Shown: positions 34,701-46,343 of the stretch, in pieces | How the letters are laid out: each line of letters opens with the position of its first letter | Numbering within the stretch: the stretch's first letter is position 1 | DNA from: Erodium maritimum | Lineage: Eukaryota > Streptophyta > Magnoliopsida > Geraniales > Geraniaceae | Length of the DNA stretch: 64,000 nucleotides | NCBI GenBank assembly: GCA_963921825.1 | Contig: OY997596.1 | Span: 9,305,001-9,369,000, forward strand | Direction of reading: 5' to 3' | Made by a program: the position numbers and the translations under genes | Notes under the pieces: generated by a model | What the model was told of the DNA's origin: nothing | Databases searched by the model: none | What the model saw: only the letters and a program-made list of their open reading frames with translations

Positions 34701-37411
34701 AGTTCTCACAGCTCTAATGGGTGTCAGTGGTGCGGGTAAGACCACCCTAATGGATGTTTTAGCTGGTAGGAAAACCGGTGGATACATCGATGGCCACATA
34801 ACAATATCTGGTTATCCGAAGAAGCAACAAACATTTGCTCGAGTATCTGGATACTGTGAGCAAAATGACATCCACTCTCCCTATGTAACTCTGTATGAGT
34901 CCTTGCTATATTCAGCCTGGCTCCGGTTGTCTCCTGAAGTCAATATAGAAACCAGGAAGGTTAGTGTTAATGTCCCTCAAAATACTACAAAAGCTTATAC
35001 AGTAGAAACTCGATAAATTAATACTCTATTATTTAATAAACTCTCTAAGATAATAATTTTATCTTGTCCCGACTTGGTGATATGGTGTTAAATTAATAAT
35101 ATTAATAAATAATTTTTGATGGTCTGATGACTATTAATTATTTGAGTCAAACATGACTGCAGATGTTCATTGAGCAAGTTATGGAGCTTGTGGAATTGAA
35201 AACTTTGAGGCATGCGTTAGTTGGGTTTCCTGGTGTAAATGGTTTGTCCACTGAACAACGTAAAAGGCTGACCATTGCTGTGGAGCTTGTGGCAAACCCC
35301 TCCATTATATTCATGGACGAGCCCACTTCAGGTTTAGATGCAAGAGCTGCTGCAATTGTTATGAGAGCAGTTCGGAACACAGTGAACACTGGAAGAACAG
35401 TTGTTTGCACCATCCATCAACCGAGCATTGACATATTCGAAGCGTTTGATGAGGTGACATAGATGATTAGTATGGGTCATCTCTCTATGTTTTTTGTTTC
35501 CCCATAAGCTTTAAGTTTTAGTGTTTTTACATTGTGTTGCAGTTATTGCTTCTGAAGCGAGGAGGCAAAGAAATTTATGTTGGACCACTAGGTCATCAAT
35601 CTTGCCATCTGATCAAGTATTTTGAGGTATCCTAGCTAAGGAAATTCTTCTACAATAGTATGTCAGATTTTCAATCTTACAAATGAACTTTTATAATCAA
35701 GGGGATAAAAGGCGTTAGTAAAATCAAAGATGCTTACAATCCTGCAACTTGGATGTTGGAAGTTACGTCCTCAGCTCAAGAACTAGCTATGGGGGTTGAT
35801 TTTACTGAGTCATACAAAAATTCAGAACTTTATAGGTATGTTCATTGTACACTAGACAAAGACATTTCATGACCAAAACTCAAATGTTGTTTCACATTTT
35901 TCAGGAGGAATAAATCCCTAATAAAAGAATTGAGCATACCACCCCCTGGTTCAAATGACTTATACTTCGAAAGTCTGTTCTCTCAACCTTTGGTGACTCA
36001 ATTCATTGCCTGCTTGTGGAAGCAACATTGGTCGTTCTGGCGCAACCCGTCATACACTGCTATTAGGCTTCTCTTCACTATTGTCATCGCTTTTATGTTT
36101 GGGACAATGTTCTGGGACTTTGGGTCTAAAACGTAAGACTAAGGCCACATAACTGAAAAACACTACACTTTTGTAGTTCCCCTAAACATGTTAATTCAGC
36201 TTCTGTGCCTATGGTATGTAGATCAAGACAACAAGACCTTTTGAATGCAATGGGTTCTATGTATGCTGCTGTCCTCTTCCTCGGGTTCCAAAACGGTACA
36301 TCTGTTCAGCCAATAGTGTCTGTTGAACGAACTGTCTTTTACAGAGAAAAGGCTGCTGGAATGTATTCACCAGTGGCATACGCTCTAGCGCAGGTACATG
36401 TCCACTTGTGAATCTTTTGTTCGTCTATGTCTCACATAAAAAACATGTGGATGAATTAACTATTTCATAGGCATATTGATATCTCCACCCATCAACTTAA
36501 GTTTTTGGGGCATTAACATGGTATAAGAGTTTTTGGCTTGTGAGTACTTGCATTAGTGTGTAGGGACCTCCCCTTGTTGAAGTATAACTTCTACATAGAT
36601 AGTGTATGGACGAATTGAAGAACACTGGATAAACATATTAGTGCCTTTACCTATATCAGTTCGGGTTTTTGCATTGGATTGGGCTTTAGTACCCTTGGTA
36701 TCTCCCACCAGAGCGGGGGTTTTGGGTTTGGGTTGATTGTTACATCTTTCTTTCAAGTTATAATCATATACTTATGTGTCCATATGTGAACAGTGCTTAT
36801 GATTCTACCTTTCCCGTTGCAGGTGGTGATTGAGCTTCCGTATGTACTTGTCCAAGCTGTGGTATATGGTGTTATGGTGTATGCAATGATGGGATTTGAA
36901 TGGACAGCTGCTAAGTTCTTTTGGTACATCTTCTTCATGTACATAACTTTGCTCTACTTCACCTTCTACGGCATGATGTGTGTCGCCTTAACACCAAACT
37001 ACCATGTTGCTTCCATAGTCTGCTTCGCCTGTTACGCGCTCTGGAACATATTCTGCGGATTTCTCATCCCTCGACCCGTAAGTGCATGTTGCCAACGTTG
37101 TATCGGGCTTATTGTTTTGTCCTCTGACACTGTTTTATCTGTAATGACAGCTGATTCCGGTGTGGTGGAGGTGGTTCTATTGGGCCTGCCCTATGTCGTG
37201 GACGCTTTATGGATTGGTGGTGTCGCAATTTGGAGACGTCCATGACATGATGGAGGATACCGGCGTGACAGTGAAGCAGTTTTTGGATGACTATTTCGGA
37301 TTTAAGCACGATTTTCTTGGCGTCGTGGCTGGTGTAATGGTGGGGATCGCTCTGCTCTTTGGATTCACATTTGCAATGGCAATCAAGATTTTCAATTTCC
37401 AGAAGAGATAG
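28755..37411 (+). CDS. PDR: PDR-type full-size ABC transporter (ABCG subfamily), 24 exons, 1,424 aa
   Basis: Exons: 28755-29059, 29604-29724, 29818-29906, 29989-30073, 30161-30320, 30397-30473, 31438-31491, 31578-31668, 31744-32045, 32139-32420, 32508-32824, 32936-33096, 33615-33718, 33802-33958, 34036-34134, 34238-34350, 34627-34959, 35163-35453, 35543-35626, 35702-35835, 35905-36132, 36222-36393, 36823-37077, 37151-37411. All junctions are GT-AG and phases agree; total 4,275 nt. The order is reverse, (NBD-TMD)x2. NBD1 has Walker A GPPSSGKT (178-185), signature ISGGQRKR (317-324) and Walker B ALFMDE. NBD2 has GVSGAGKTT (871-879), LSTEQRKRL and IIFMDE. Each NBD precedes an ABC2 membrane block; the end is NFQKR. 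PDR proteins pump defence metabolites or hormones across the plasma membrane; the substrate is unknown. It is a tandem paralogue of the gene at 31-288. No lesion is seen. Confidence 0.95.
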
Positions 37412-40267
37412 TAACCTCTTTAACCAGAACACGTGCCGACGGTTTTGTGCTGGCATTGTGTTTTTTTGCTTTAGTTTAGCTCTATAACAATGGCATCTAG
37501 TTTAGCTCATGAAGTTTTAGTGTCTTTTAAGTATGGTGCATTGTGGTTTAAGACTATTTTGTGGTATGTGTATTTATAATATGGATAACTCTAATTACCA
37601 TCATTGAACAATTTGGCTCCGTTCTTAAGTAATAATTTTTATTTTAATTTTAAAAATGGATGGTCTTCTTAACTTGTTTTTTGTCTGATAAAAAACTAAA
37701 CTAACAAAGACTACAAAAAATGTCTCTAGCAATGGTGTCGGTCCTAGCGCTTCCGCTTCACAACTGCGTTGCCGTCGCCTGCAACTGTTCTAGAGGTACC
37801 ATCAACGACGACCGGAGATGGCCCATCCCGTCCCCATCATCGTCGTCAATCCCGTTCCATTGCCCGTCTTCCCGTGAAAGCGGATCTCCTCCCAGCCATG
37901 GGTGACCGGTTCCTTGGATGGCCGCCCACGACAAGTCTCTCTGCACACCGGTTCCCCCCACTTCCATCACCGTCGTATCGAGTCTAGATGGCCCGCTCTG
38001 CCCCAACAACTAATTCCAAGATAATCTACTCGCTGAGGTAATCACTAGTCCTTATCTCTGAATAGTATAACCCCTTTAACGATCCCGACGACATCGCCCT
38101 CGCCGTTTATGGTCGAAGATGTCATCATCACGTCTCAAACAAGGCACGACGACCACATTTTCCCCTAAACCTTTTCGGCGGATAATATACATGTCGATCA
38201 GTCCTCGACGACATCACCCCCATAGATTATGATCGGGGATGTCGTCTTAAGACTCCATACAAGTCACCAATACCCCCCCCCCCTCCCGTGGAATATTTCA
38301 GTGAGTAAATCTCATCTACACTTCGACCAGACTTCGATTATTGGATCTCAAAGGGGGGCAAATTTATACCAGCAGATGCCCCCAGAGTTTGGAACTCGGT
38401 GCAATTTCCAGACCATATGTTCACTCACCGGCAGCATTGCCCCCATCCCTGGGAGACCTCGACCATGATGAACCTCAAGTCTCACTCTCATCTAGTGCAA
38501 GAAGGACTGATCATCAAGGATCCCCATCACAACCTATTATGACTGATACAACTTCGCCTCCGGTCCCGACCAGACCAACGGTGTGATGAGTGGGAATGAC
38601 TATGTGTCAAATCCCTCTTTTTACCTACATAAAGGCAAGGCCATCAAGCAGTATAGAGACGGTTAAGTACCGATCAAACCTATGAGTAAAGGTATCACTA
38701 GTATTTTGCTAAAACCTAAGGACGTGGGTTGTCACTTCCATACCCCCGAATGGGAAAATAAAGGGAAAAAGGTAAAATAGTTGTTAAGTCTATGCAAACG
38801 AGAATTTATGTATATGTTGCCTCCTAAGACACATATAATTTGGTTCACACAAAGATAGAGGGTTGCGTCTTCCTTTAAATCAGTTGTTTTGTTCATAGTG
38901 TGGTGCGGATTTCAAAACAACAAAGTGTTAGTCTTAGTGCCCGTAGTTCAATCCTAAATGTCTAAATGTATATATCATCGTTAGCAATAAAATTAAAGCG
39001 GCTTTATATTACTTATGTGTTGGAGTAATATATCGATGTGTGCTCTGATCTATGCCCACAATGCGAATAGAACCATAGATCGAGATAGATCACACTCGAT
39101 GGGTCCCTAGTCAACAAAGGTTCACTAGGACCGACTAGTATGAAAGATGGCTCTTTATGGCTTACGTTCTGTTAGTCATTGGAATGAGATTCCAGAGTCT
39201 GATCATAGATATCATGTTGGACATGATATTAGACGACCCGGCATGAATATGTGCCATAGATCAAGTCATGAACATATTCATTGTCGTAGCTTGTCATGTA
39301 TCCTTAGACCAAGGAGTCTTTGTGATCGCTATGTAGTCAACAACTGAGTTTGACCTGAGCCTAACATTGTCCGTAACAGGGCTTCCATAACGGCCAGGAT
39401 TGGCTTGGGGACGGGCTACATGAGTGACACGAAAGACGGCTAAGGGATTTATCCCTCATACTGAGGTATGAGAAAGATATCGGTTCTCGGCCGCTTGATC
39501 GAGAGTGACTGAAAGAATAGCATGGCCATGCACATGATACTGGGTATCATATATTCAGTCATCTCACATATCAAGGAACAGTAATTGAGAATAATAAGGA
39601 TGACGGCTCTATGCCTTATCTCAATCAGGATATCGGAGATAAAAGTATAATGACAGGGACGACAGAAAGGTTAGAATTGACATGGTCAATTCGTTATGCA
39701 GTGTCAGGCAATACTAAAGTCTCGTTAGTTTCCACTTAAATAGGATCAAGTAAAATGGGATTTTACGTTGATCTATTGACATGCATAAACCTAAGGGTCA
39801 CACCGGAGGATGAAACTCATTAACACATTTATGGAGAATGGACAAAAGGGAGTTGTCTTGGGACATGACCAAAACTGGGTTTTGGGTCATGTGCCCGTAA
39901 GTGAATAACACTTTACGGATCGAGACAAGGCATGGAGTCTTGGGATTGATCACGTCGGATAATGTTGGACATTTCCAGTATGGAAGGCTTGGAAGCGATG
40001 AGCGAATCACGGGACCTCGTTGGAAATGGCCACAGGCCATGTTCCAAGAGGCCCATGAAAGGCCCATGAAACCAAGGCTCATGGAACTAATTAATCAAGT
40101 CTTGTTAATTAGTAATAAGTAATCAAGACAAGGATTAAGGTGTTGGTGATTCACCACCTAACCCAATCTTGTCTTGCCATACTTTGTCCTATTTACACCT
40201 TACTTGTCACCATGCTTGTCACATGCCTTTAGTTGGACAAGTATAAGGTTTGTTATGTTTAAGGCAT
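37412..40267. other. Anonymous repeat-like interval, no gene
   Basis: The first 200-300 bases are the PDR 3' flank. At 37700-37990 a GC-rich stretch is open in several frames on both strands without a recognisable protein. At 38060-38270 two imperfect units about 135 bp apart share CGACGACATC...TTATG.TCG..GATGTCGTC. A C run lies at about 38275-38283. The 38700-40130 part resembles non-coding internal retrotransposon DNA in texture, but I see no RT, integrase or LTR pair. Confidence 0.5.
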
Positions 40268-40276
40268 CTTTTTTCA

Positions 40277-40643
40277 GGGTGGCTATCTAGTAAAAACCAT
40301 CCTTATTGTGCAAACTACGAACCAATCTAAGCCACAGGATGCGGTCAAAGTGACGTCAGTAGAGCGCGCGCGATGCTGACACGTGGCAGATGCGCGCGCG
40401 CCTCTGCCCGCGCGCGTGAGCGTGTTGACCACGCGCACGCACGGTGCTAATAGTTTGGCGCGCACAGTGCTAATAGTTTAGCACAGTGCCAACCTATTAG
40501 CACTGTGCGCCCAAACTATTAGCATTATGCGCGCCACGTGTCAGCACTGTGCGCGCGCACCAGTAGAGCGCGCGCCCACGTGTCAGCACCTGGTGAGTTC
40601 ATAGTTTGCACAATAAGGGGTGGTTTTTACCTGATACCAACCC
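40277..40643. mobile_element. GC-rich Mutator-like MITE with 9-bp TSD
   Basis: Inverted termini of about 45 bp share GTAAAAACCA and CTTATTGTGCAAACTA. A perfect 9-bp duplication CTTTTTTCA lies at 40268-40276 and 40644-40652. The interior is unusually GC-rich for the window, with GCGCGCGC runs, two CCACGTGTCAGCA G-box-containing copies, ACACGTGGCAG, and repeated GCTAATAGTTT in both orientations. It is non-coding. Confidence 0.88.
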
Positions 40644-40652
40644 CTTTTTTCA

Positions 40653-41434
40653 ACATAACAAACACAAGACACAAATGGGAATCAACTTTTTTCTCTCCCT
40701 CCTCCTACCATTTCGGGTTTGGCTAGTTTCCACCTCCATTTTTGTGTTCTTGAGTCCTCAAAGAGAAGAACTGCGTGGCTTTGATTCCCATGTGGATACG
40801 TAGGCGTCTTAGAGACTCAAGTCAATCATACGTTAAGCGGTGTTCTTGTTTTGGTAAGAAATAGTGCTGAATTTTTCTCTTGTGAATCCATTCTTTGTTA
40901 GTTGTTTCATGGTTCAATCGTCTCTTGGTTTTCATTGATTTTCCGCTGCGAGTTGGTTCATTTCCAACCCTACCTCGAGACCTAACACATAGCACATCCC
41001 GATGAATTGTCTTGTGGCTTGGGTGTGTTGGAGTAGGGTTTGGCTTGGTAGGGGATTGGTTGGGTGATGCCTGGTTCGGTAGGGGCTCTCTTGTGTTACT
41101 GGCAAGGATTGGGCACCAAGAGGTAAAGATTAGCTTGGTTGTAGAAAAGTTATACAGTTGTCTGGTATTTATGGTTGTTGTGCAACTCTTCATTATTTAG
41201 GAAGCAAATGTCCACTATCGATTATGTGGTGTTGAAGGTGCAATACTTTGCTTTTGGTTTGGCTTGGGATGCTAAATTACTAGAGAAAGGAGTTCCATAC
41301 TAAATAGTTTATCGAATCACGATACTCTTGTTATATATAAGCATGAGTGGACTCTAAATAAATTGTCGAATCTACTTCGCTACACCTAGTTTAATCAAAT
41401 TGATGACCGAATGAATAGATCATCAAGGAGAACT
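40653..41434. other. Non-coding interval, no gene
   Basis: AT-rich sequence between the MITE and the next retroelement. A short plus ORF at 40606-40803 and a minus ORF at 40822-41193 have no recognisable family. Confidence 0.45.
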
Positions 41435-41509
41435 AAATAGAGAAACAAATCAAAAAATATTGCTCGAAGGTGGTCTTTAATAGCCGGAAGATGAGTTTGA
41501 AATGAGAAA

Positions 41510-42214
41510 ATGGCTCTCCCTTCCATCTCAGTCTTCAGGTCGATGCTACTCTCTTTGTATGCTGAATATTGTTCAATTGTTCAAGGTTCAGTTAAGATTA
41601 AGTCTTGGAGGAAGGTGGGACATCGAGGGAAAACATCAAAGAGCATTGACAAGACAGAGAATGATCTTGTATCGGATCATGTTTCTGTTCGTCGACCTAG
41701 ACAAAATCGTAGTAAACGCTCGTCCACTGCTCAGGAAATACCTCCGGTGAAGGAGCCTTCTGTGGTTGTGGCTGAGGCTAGAGATGCCCCACACTTAAAG
41801 GCAAAGGCTGTTGCGAGGCACCCGGTTGTTCGTCCGATTCGGAATGGTAAGTGTGTTGAACAAGAGAATGAGATCTTCGTAAGCAATTTACCTTTTGAAT
41901 CCTCGGAGGCTTGGACTCGGAACATTTTCAGCCCCTTTGGATTGATTACATTCGTGTCTGTACCCAAACGCCCGAGCAGAAAGGGTAAGTATTTTGGTTT
42001 TATCCGTTTCGATTCCTCCGGAGCAATAGCTAAAGCGATCGAAGTGATGAATGGGTTTAAAATCGATGGTTATATACTCTTTTCCGCTTCAGCTTGGTGT
42101 CGCCGGTCGGAATTGGAACAGAATTTAGTCGCCACTTCTCAGATTGATGACTCTATTTTTGCGGTGCAAAAACAGAGCCATCTCGGGACGCAAGTCGAAA
42201 GTGTTCCATCATAA
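41510..42214 (+). pseudogene. LINE ORF1-like protein with RRM domain
   Basis: An open frame of 234 codons. Residues of about 120-200 form an RRM: ENEIFVSNLPFESSEAW (RNP2), then KGKYFGFIRF (RNP1) and MNGFKIDGYILFSASAW. The domain is close in layout to ORF1 of the LINEs at 15612 and 57492. Basic, SR-poor sequence precedes it. The frame ends at 42214 inside a tandem duplication; further ORF1-like acidic sequence follows in other frames (42347-42736), so the original protein was longer and is now frameshifted. Confidence 0.75.
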
Positions 42215-42475
42215 CGAACCACCTTGAGGCCTCTTGATTCTGTAGAAGCCTTGGGAGAGATGGTGCTCGACCGGGAGATCGTTGGGGACGTGCCGGAGTT
42301 GGTTGTAGTTGACTCTGTTTTTGGGGTGCTAAAATAGAGCCACCTGGTGACGCTGCTTGAGAGTGCGGAAACACGAGCCGCCTTGAGTCCTCTTCGGTCT
42401 GCAGAAGCCTTGGGAGAGACGGTGCTCAATTGGGAGATCGTCGGAGATGTGCCGAAGTTAGTTGTAATCGATACT
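42148..42475 (+). repeat. Tandem duplication, two units of about 164 bp
   Basis: GACTCTATTTTTGCGGTGC at 42148 recurs as GACTCTGTTTTTGGGGTGC at about 42312, and GAAGCCTTGGGAGAGA(T/C)GG occurs in both units. The unit is not a multiple of three and breaks the ORF1 frame. Confidence 0.85.
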
Positions 42476-43343
42476 GAGATTCTTGCCGAATCGGCTGGGT
42501 GTGATCCTGTAATCAATTTTGATTTCGTTGGTTGCGGTAAATCTGGGGAAGAGGTACCCCCGGATTCTGAGGAGCGTGTTGATGGCTCTGATTCTGGAGA
42601 TCATGTTTCGATTGATGCTGTTGGCGACGAGGGCGGCGCGATTCAAGTTGCAGCGTATGGTGAAAGTGATGGGTTGGTTGTTGGGCCAAATTATTCAGTC
42701 CAACAAGACTTTTCTAATGGCAAAACCTATTCTTAAGGAGGGCTTGGGTCTGTCCCAACCCAATCGCGGGAAGATAGGCTTGTAACTGGGTCTGTTCCAT
42801 CCCAATCTATGTTGTTAGAACCAGTTCTTGTTTCTAGTATTGAAGCAAGTGCCGGTGTGACATCGGAGGTGGAATCTCCGTGGAAGGACGCCCTCATCAA
42901 GAAGCGGGTGAGTCGCCTACCTAAATATTTATCGGAATACACTATGACAGGTAGACCAAATATTTCTGATCGAGAAAGATTTGTCCACCCCGTCAATATT
43001 GGGAAACAGGTTGAGCAATCTAGAACTGGAAAATCTCAAGTCATTGCTTCGTCTTAGGGTTCTGACCCATGGATTACAATTCGTGAGTTGGCCTCCAGGA
43101 AGAAGGATGCGACGTTTCGCCATTGACTTCGGGAGCGAGGTGTGGCGGGGTTCCCTTTTCTGCTTTTGTTCCTTGTTTTCTTTTTCCGAAAAGGCTTAGC
43201 CTTTTGGCTCATCTTACTGGATCCCATTTGTAATCGTTGTAGCCACCCTGTTTCTTTTCTTGAATCAGGGCATTCCGATTCCTTTCCTGGAATCGGTCTT
43301 ATTAATAAATTTTCGAGCTTATAAAAAAAATAGAGCAACGAAT

Positions 43344-44061
43344 GACGAAACTCCAGTAATACACAAGCATAAGTAAAACTCTAAATCAATAAACAAAACT
43401 ACTTAGCTACTCCTAGTTCACTTCTTGGAAATCAAACACCAACAATCAAGATGATTTTGGTAATCAAGTTGAACTACGAAGAACATCGAATCACGATATT
43501 CTGGTAATACACAAGCGTAAGTAAATTGTATAAAAGTGAAATCTCGTCTCACGCTAGATCATATCATGGATCGCTCCAAATATAAATTAAAGTGCGATGA
43601 AAATCAAAGCGCGATAAAAAGCAACCAATATTGTTCCAAGGTTGGCGTTTCAGGCCTGTTCGAGACTATGGCTAGTCCTTTCTTAACCAAGGTGTAAATA
43701 GAGTAAGGAAATATAGCTCGATTCGATACGGACAAAACGGTGTACATGCATACTCACGAGAATATGGTCAGATCCCCTATAAGTATAGACTTGGGATACT
43801 CATTGTCAATATGATGTTTTTATGTGTGCTACTTAATATTATAGTTGCAATGAAAAATATTATTTTTACAAGGCCAGTGTCTCGAGCCTACTTAAGACTA
43901 TGTTTATCCCTTTTAGGGGGTGTAGGGGTTATTTATATAAGAAATATATATTTTTATTTTGATCGTTAACTAATATTTAAAAACAACACTAGCCCAAATT
44001 TTTAGTTGATTACAATTTTGTTTCAAATTATTGTGCGATGTGGTAGGCGTGGATTGGTCAC
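43344..44061. other. Non-coding interval, no gene
   Basis: Flank of the ORF1-only LINE derivative. Several GAATCACGATA..CT..TAATACACAAGC-type phrases recur (43340, 43490 and before the insertion at 41310), suggesting an older repeat into which the element inserted. Confidence 0.45.
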
Positions 44062-44373
44062 TGTTAGAATATAACTATAACTGAGTCTTCAACTATCAGC
44101 TTGAGTTTTTAGTAGAATTTCTTCCTTTAATATGATATTAGAGCTTGGTACCTCACGGACAGGGGATCAAACCTCGTTCTCTACAAAAATGTTAATTTCT
44201 TCTAAGTTGATTAAATTTACCCAAAACTAGCTGCTCTTATCTCTCTTTTCATTTGGCTCATCTCTTCTTCTAAATAATTCACCTCCAAACCTGTAAACGG
44301 GCTTTTCCGTGAGGACGCGTGTTAGAATATGACTATAGTTGGGCTTTCAACTATAGTTGAGTTGGACCCCTAA
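44062..44373 (+). mobile_element. TRIM retrotransposon, second copy
   Basis: LTR-like repeats TGTTAGAATATAACTATA (from 44062) and TGTTAGAATATGACTATA (from 44320) flank a non-coding interior with GATATTAGAGCTTGG just inside the first, an initiator-tRNA-type primer site. It includes CGTGAGGACGCG before the second repeat, exactly as in the copy in the CYP82 intron. Possible duplication GTCAC/GTCAT. Confidence 0.78.
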
Positions 44374-44595
44374 AAGTCATGACATGATTCAAAACCGTTT
44401 GGCTCAACACCGACATAAGTATCATAAATTTACAATGAGTTACCTTCTAAGAATCGGCATCAGAATCGGTCTCCTCGTGCAACCTTGTAGTGCTACGATT
44501 CAAAGTCGCGAGCGGGATCTAACACTGTTCTTTTTAAATCCATTTTCCAACAAATATAATTATCTCTATATAATATCTTGTTAGTAAATGGTTAA

Positions 44596-45580
44596 TGTAA
44601 GAACCGCTCCCAGTCGAACCGGTAAATTTCATCGAAAGTTGACTTTTTGCTGGAAAAGTCAACCGATGACTCCCAGAGTCATTCGAGACCTTTCCGGGAG
44701 CCAAAAAGCTTAGCCGCCGTTACGGTTAGCTTAGTTGGGACGTTTCCTTTCAAATGACTGTCTTTGTGGAAAAGTCAACCCGGGGTCAATTTTCGGTCAA
44801 ACTGGGCCTAATTAAGGACTAAACCTAATTAATTTACTTGAGCTGGACATTGGTGGGGTATAGGTGGTCCCCACATGGACACTTGTCCATGTTGGCTTGG
44901 AAGAGAAGAAAATGGTGCGAAATGACCAAAATACCTCTAAAAATAAGGCATGAGAGGCTTTTGTCAAAAGGGGCAATTGGGTCACTACAAAATTAGGTTT
45001 TAAGTGGATTGGGACAACAATTTCACCTCATTTTCAGTGTTGGCCGAATTTGGAGAGAGCGAGAGAAAGGTTTGAAGCTTGAAGAAGAAGAAATGTAGAA
45101 AAGAGGGAGCATTGGAGTCATTTCTTCACCAAAAGTTGAGATTTTTCTTGTTTCTTCATCTTCCCTCCATTTCCAAGGTGAATCCTCTAATCTTTTTCGT
45201 TTTTGTAGCAATTTAGATTATGGGTGTGTGAGAAAAATCTTGAAAATAGTTGGAGTTCAATGGGTTTTGATGTTAGAAGCTTAGATGATTGATTGTTGGA
45301 TTTAAGAGGTTGTTTTTGTTGAGAATCAATTGGTTTTGTTGTTGTTGATGAAGACCCATCGTGGGTATTGAGGTATTAAGGGTTTTGGAGCTGTTTTTGA
45401 AGGTTTTGGATGATAAAAATGGAGGTTTTGAGGTTTAATTTCGGGAAATCGGAGCTGGAGGAGGAGGGAGGACGAAACTGTCCAGACCCGTCACGAGGAC
45501 CGTGACGGAGGACGTCACGGCTCCGTGAGGGAGACCGTGACGGCGCCAGTCACGACTCCGTGAGGAGAATCGTGACGGCG
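44596..45580 (+). mobile_element. 5' part of an LTR (copy C2)
   Basis: It starts TGTAAGAACCGCTCCCAG and matches the first kilobase of copies A and E, including the CCACATGGAC hairpin at 44871-44895 and the CGTGACGG array at 45488-45580. It stops abruptly there and is joined to a LINE tail. The rest of the LTR is missing. Confidence 0.88.
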
Positions 45581-45940
45581 CAGATCTTTGGTTAGTTGGT
45601 TTGGGTTTCTTACTTGCTTGGTCGGTTGGGTATTGTTGTGCAATGTCTATGGGAGCTAAGATAGATATGCTTCAGTTGCATTTTGTTGAGTCTTGTCTGG
45701 TTTGGCTTGCGGAGCAAGCAAGGGATTAGTATTTAAATTTTCAAACTGTTCCGCAAGCAAGGGTTTAGTATTTAAATTTTCAAACCGTGGGATGGTTTCT
45801 TGTGGGTTAATCAGGGTCTTTTAGGTTGGTTTGTTTTAAGTAGTTGTTTGGTTTCTCTTGAGTGGCTGTATAGGTTACTTGGCCCTTTCTTCATTTTGAA
45901 GAATTGGTCTCATAATAATACAATTGCTGATAAAAAAAAA
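45581..45940 (+). mobile_element. LINE 3'-end fragment
   Basis: A G/T-rich 3' UTR-like sequence ending ATACAATTGCTGAT plus nine A, the same end as the LINE at 15306-25328. It contains a duplicated GCAAG..GGTTTAGTATTTAAA-type phrase (45716-45780). Probably a 5'-truncated insertion or a remnant left by a deletion joining it to LTR copy C2; no duplication was found. Confidence 0.75.
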
Positions 45941-46343
45941 CACAAACATATCTGGTCATGCTCTTATAGATAATTCCCATTATATTTGCCTTTATTTTTC
46001 TAGTTCCATTTTCGAAGCATCGAGATAAGTGCAGGGAGATCGTAATCGTATCTGGAGCGTAAACAATTGTCGGTTCTTGTGTCTTTATATTTACAAAAAA
46101 GCATATTTACTCATGGTTCATTTTGTGTACTTTCTCTCTCTTACGCTGAAAGGAGACAAAATAGTTCCTTCGATAGAGACCCTTCTGTCTTATACATAAT
46201 AACAAAAGAACCACCAACAGTCGAGGCCAACCAATCCTAAATCTTTACATTAATTCTTCATATATATAAATCTTGTACCACGTCATTGTTTTAATTATCT
46301 AGAAATTCAACTAATCCCTCCACTAAGACATCCAACTTGGACG
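45941..46343 (-). other. 3' flank of the GA3ox gene
   Basis: AT-rich sequence after the GA3ox stop (minus strand), probably holding its 3' UTR and terminator. No other gene. Confidence 0.5.

Larger units (their letters stand above)
41451..43327 (+). mobile_element. ORF1-only LINE derivative with poly(A) tail
   Basis: Flanked by a 16-bp duplication with two mismatches (AAATAGAGAAACAAAT at 41435-41450; AAATAGAGCAACGAAT at 43328-43343). It carries an RRM-type ORF1 (41510-42214 and degraded continuation to about 43060), then a T-rich 3' end, TTTTCGAGCTTAT and an A tail. No endonuclease or reverse transcriptase follows, so it looks like a non-autonomous LINE keeping only ORF1. A tandem duplication of about 164 bp lies inside. 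Confidence 0.78.

Noticed and set aside
38229-38586. Overlapping ORFs of about 80 aa near 38.2-38.6 kb
   Set aside because: No conserved motif, no codon signal I can defend, and a C run interrupts the region.
39050-40130. Considered as a complete LTR retrotransposon interior
   Set aside because: No RT, integrase, primer-binding site or LTR pair could be seen; left as anonymous repeat.
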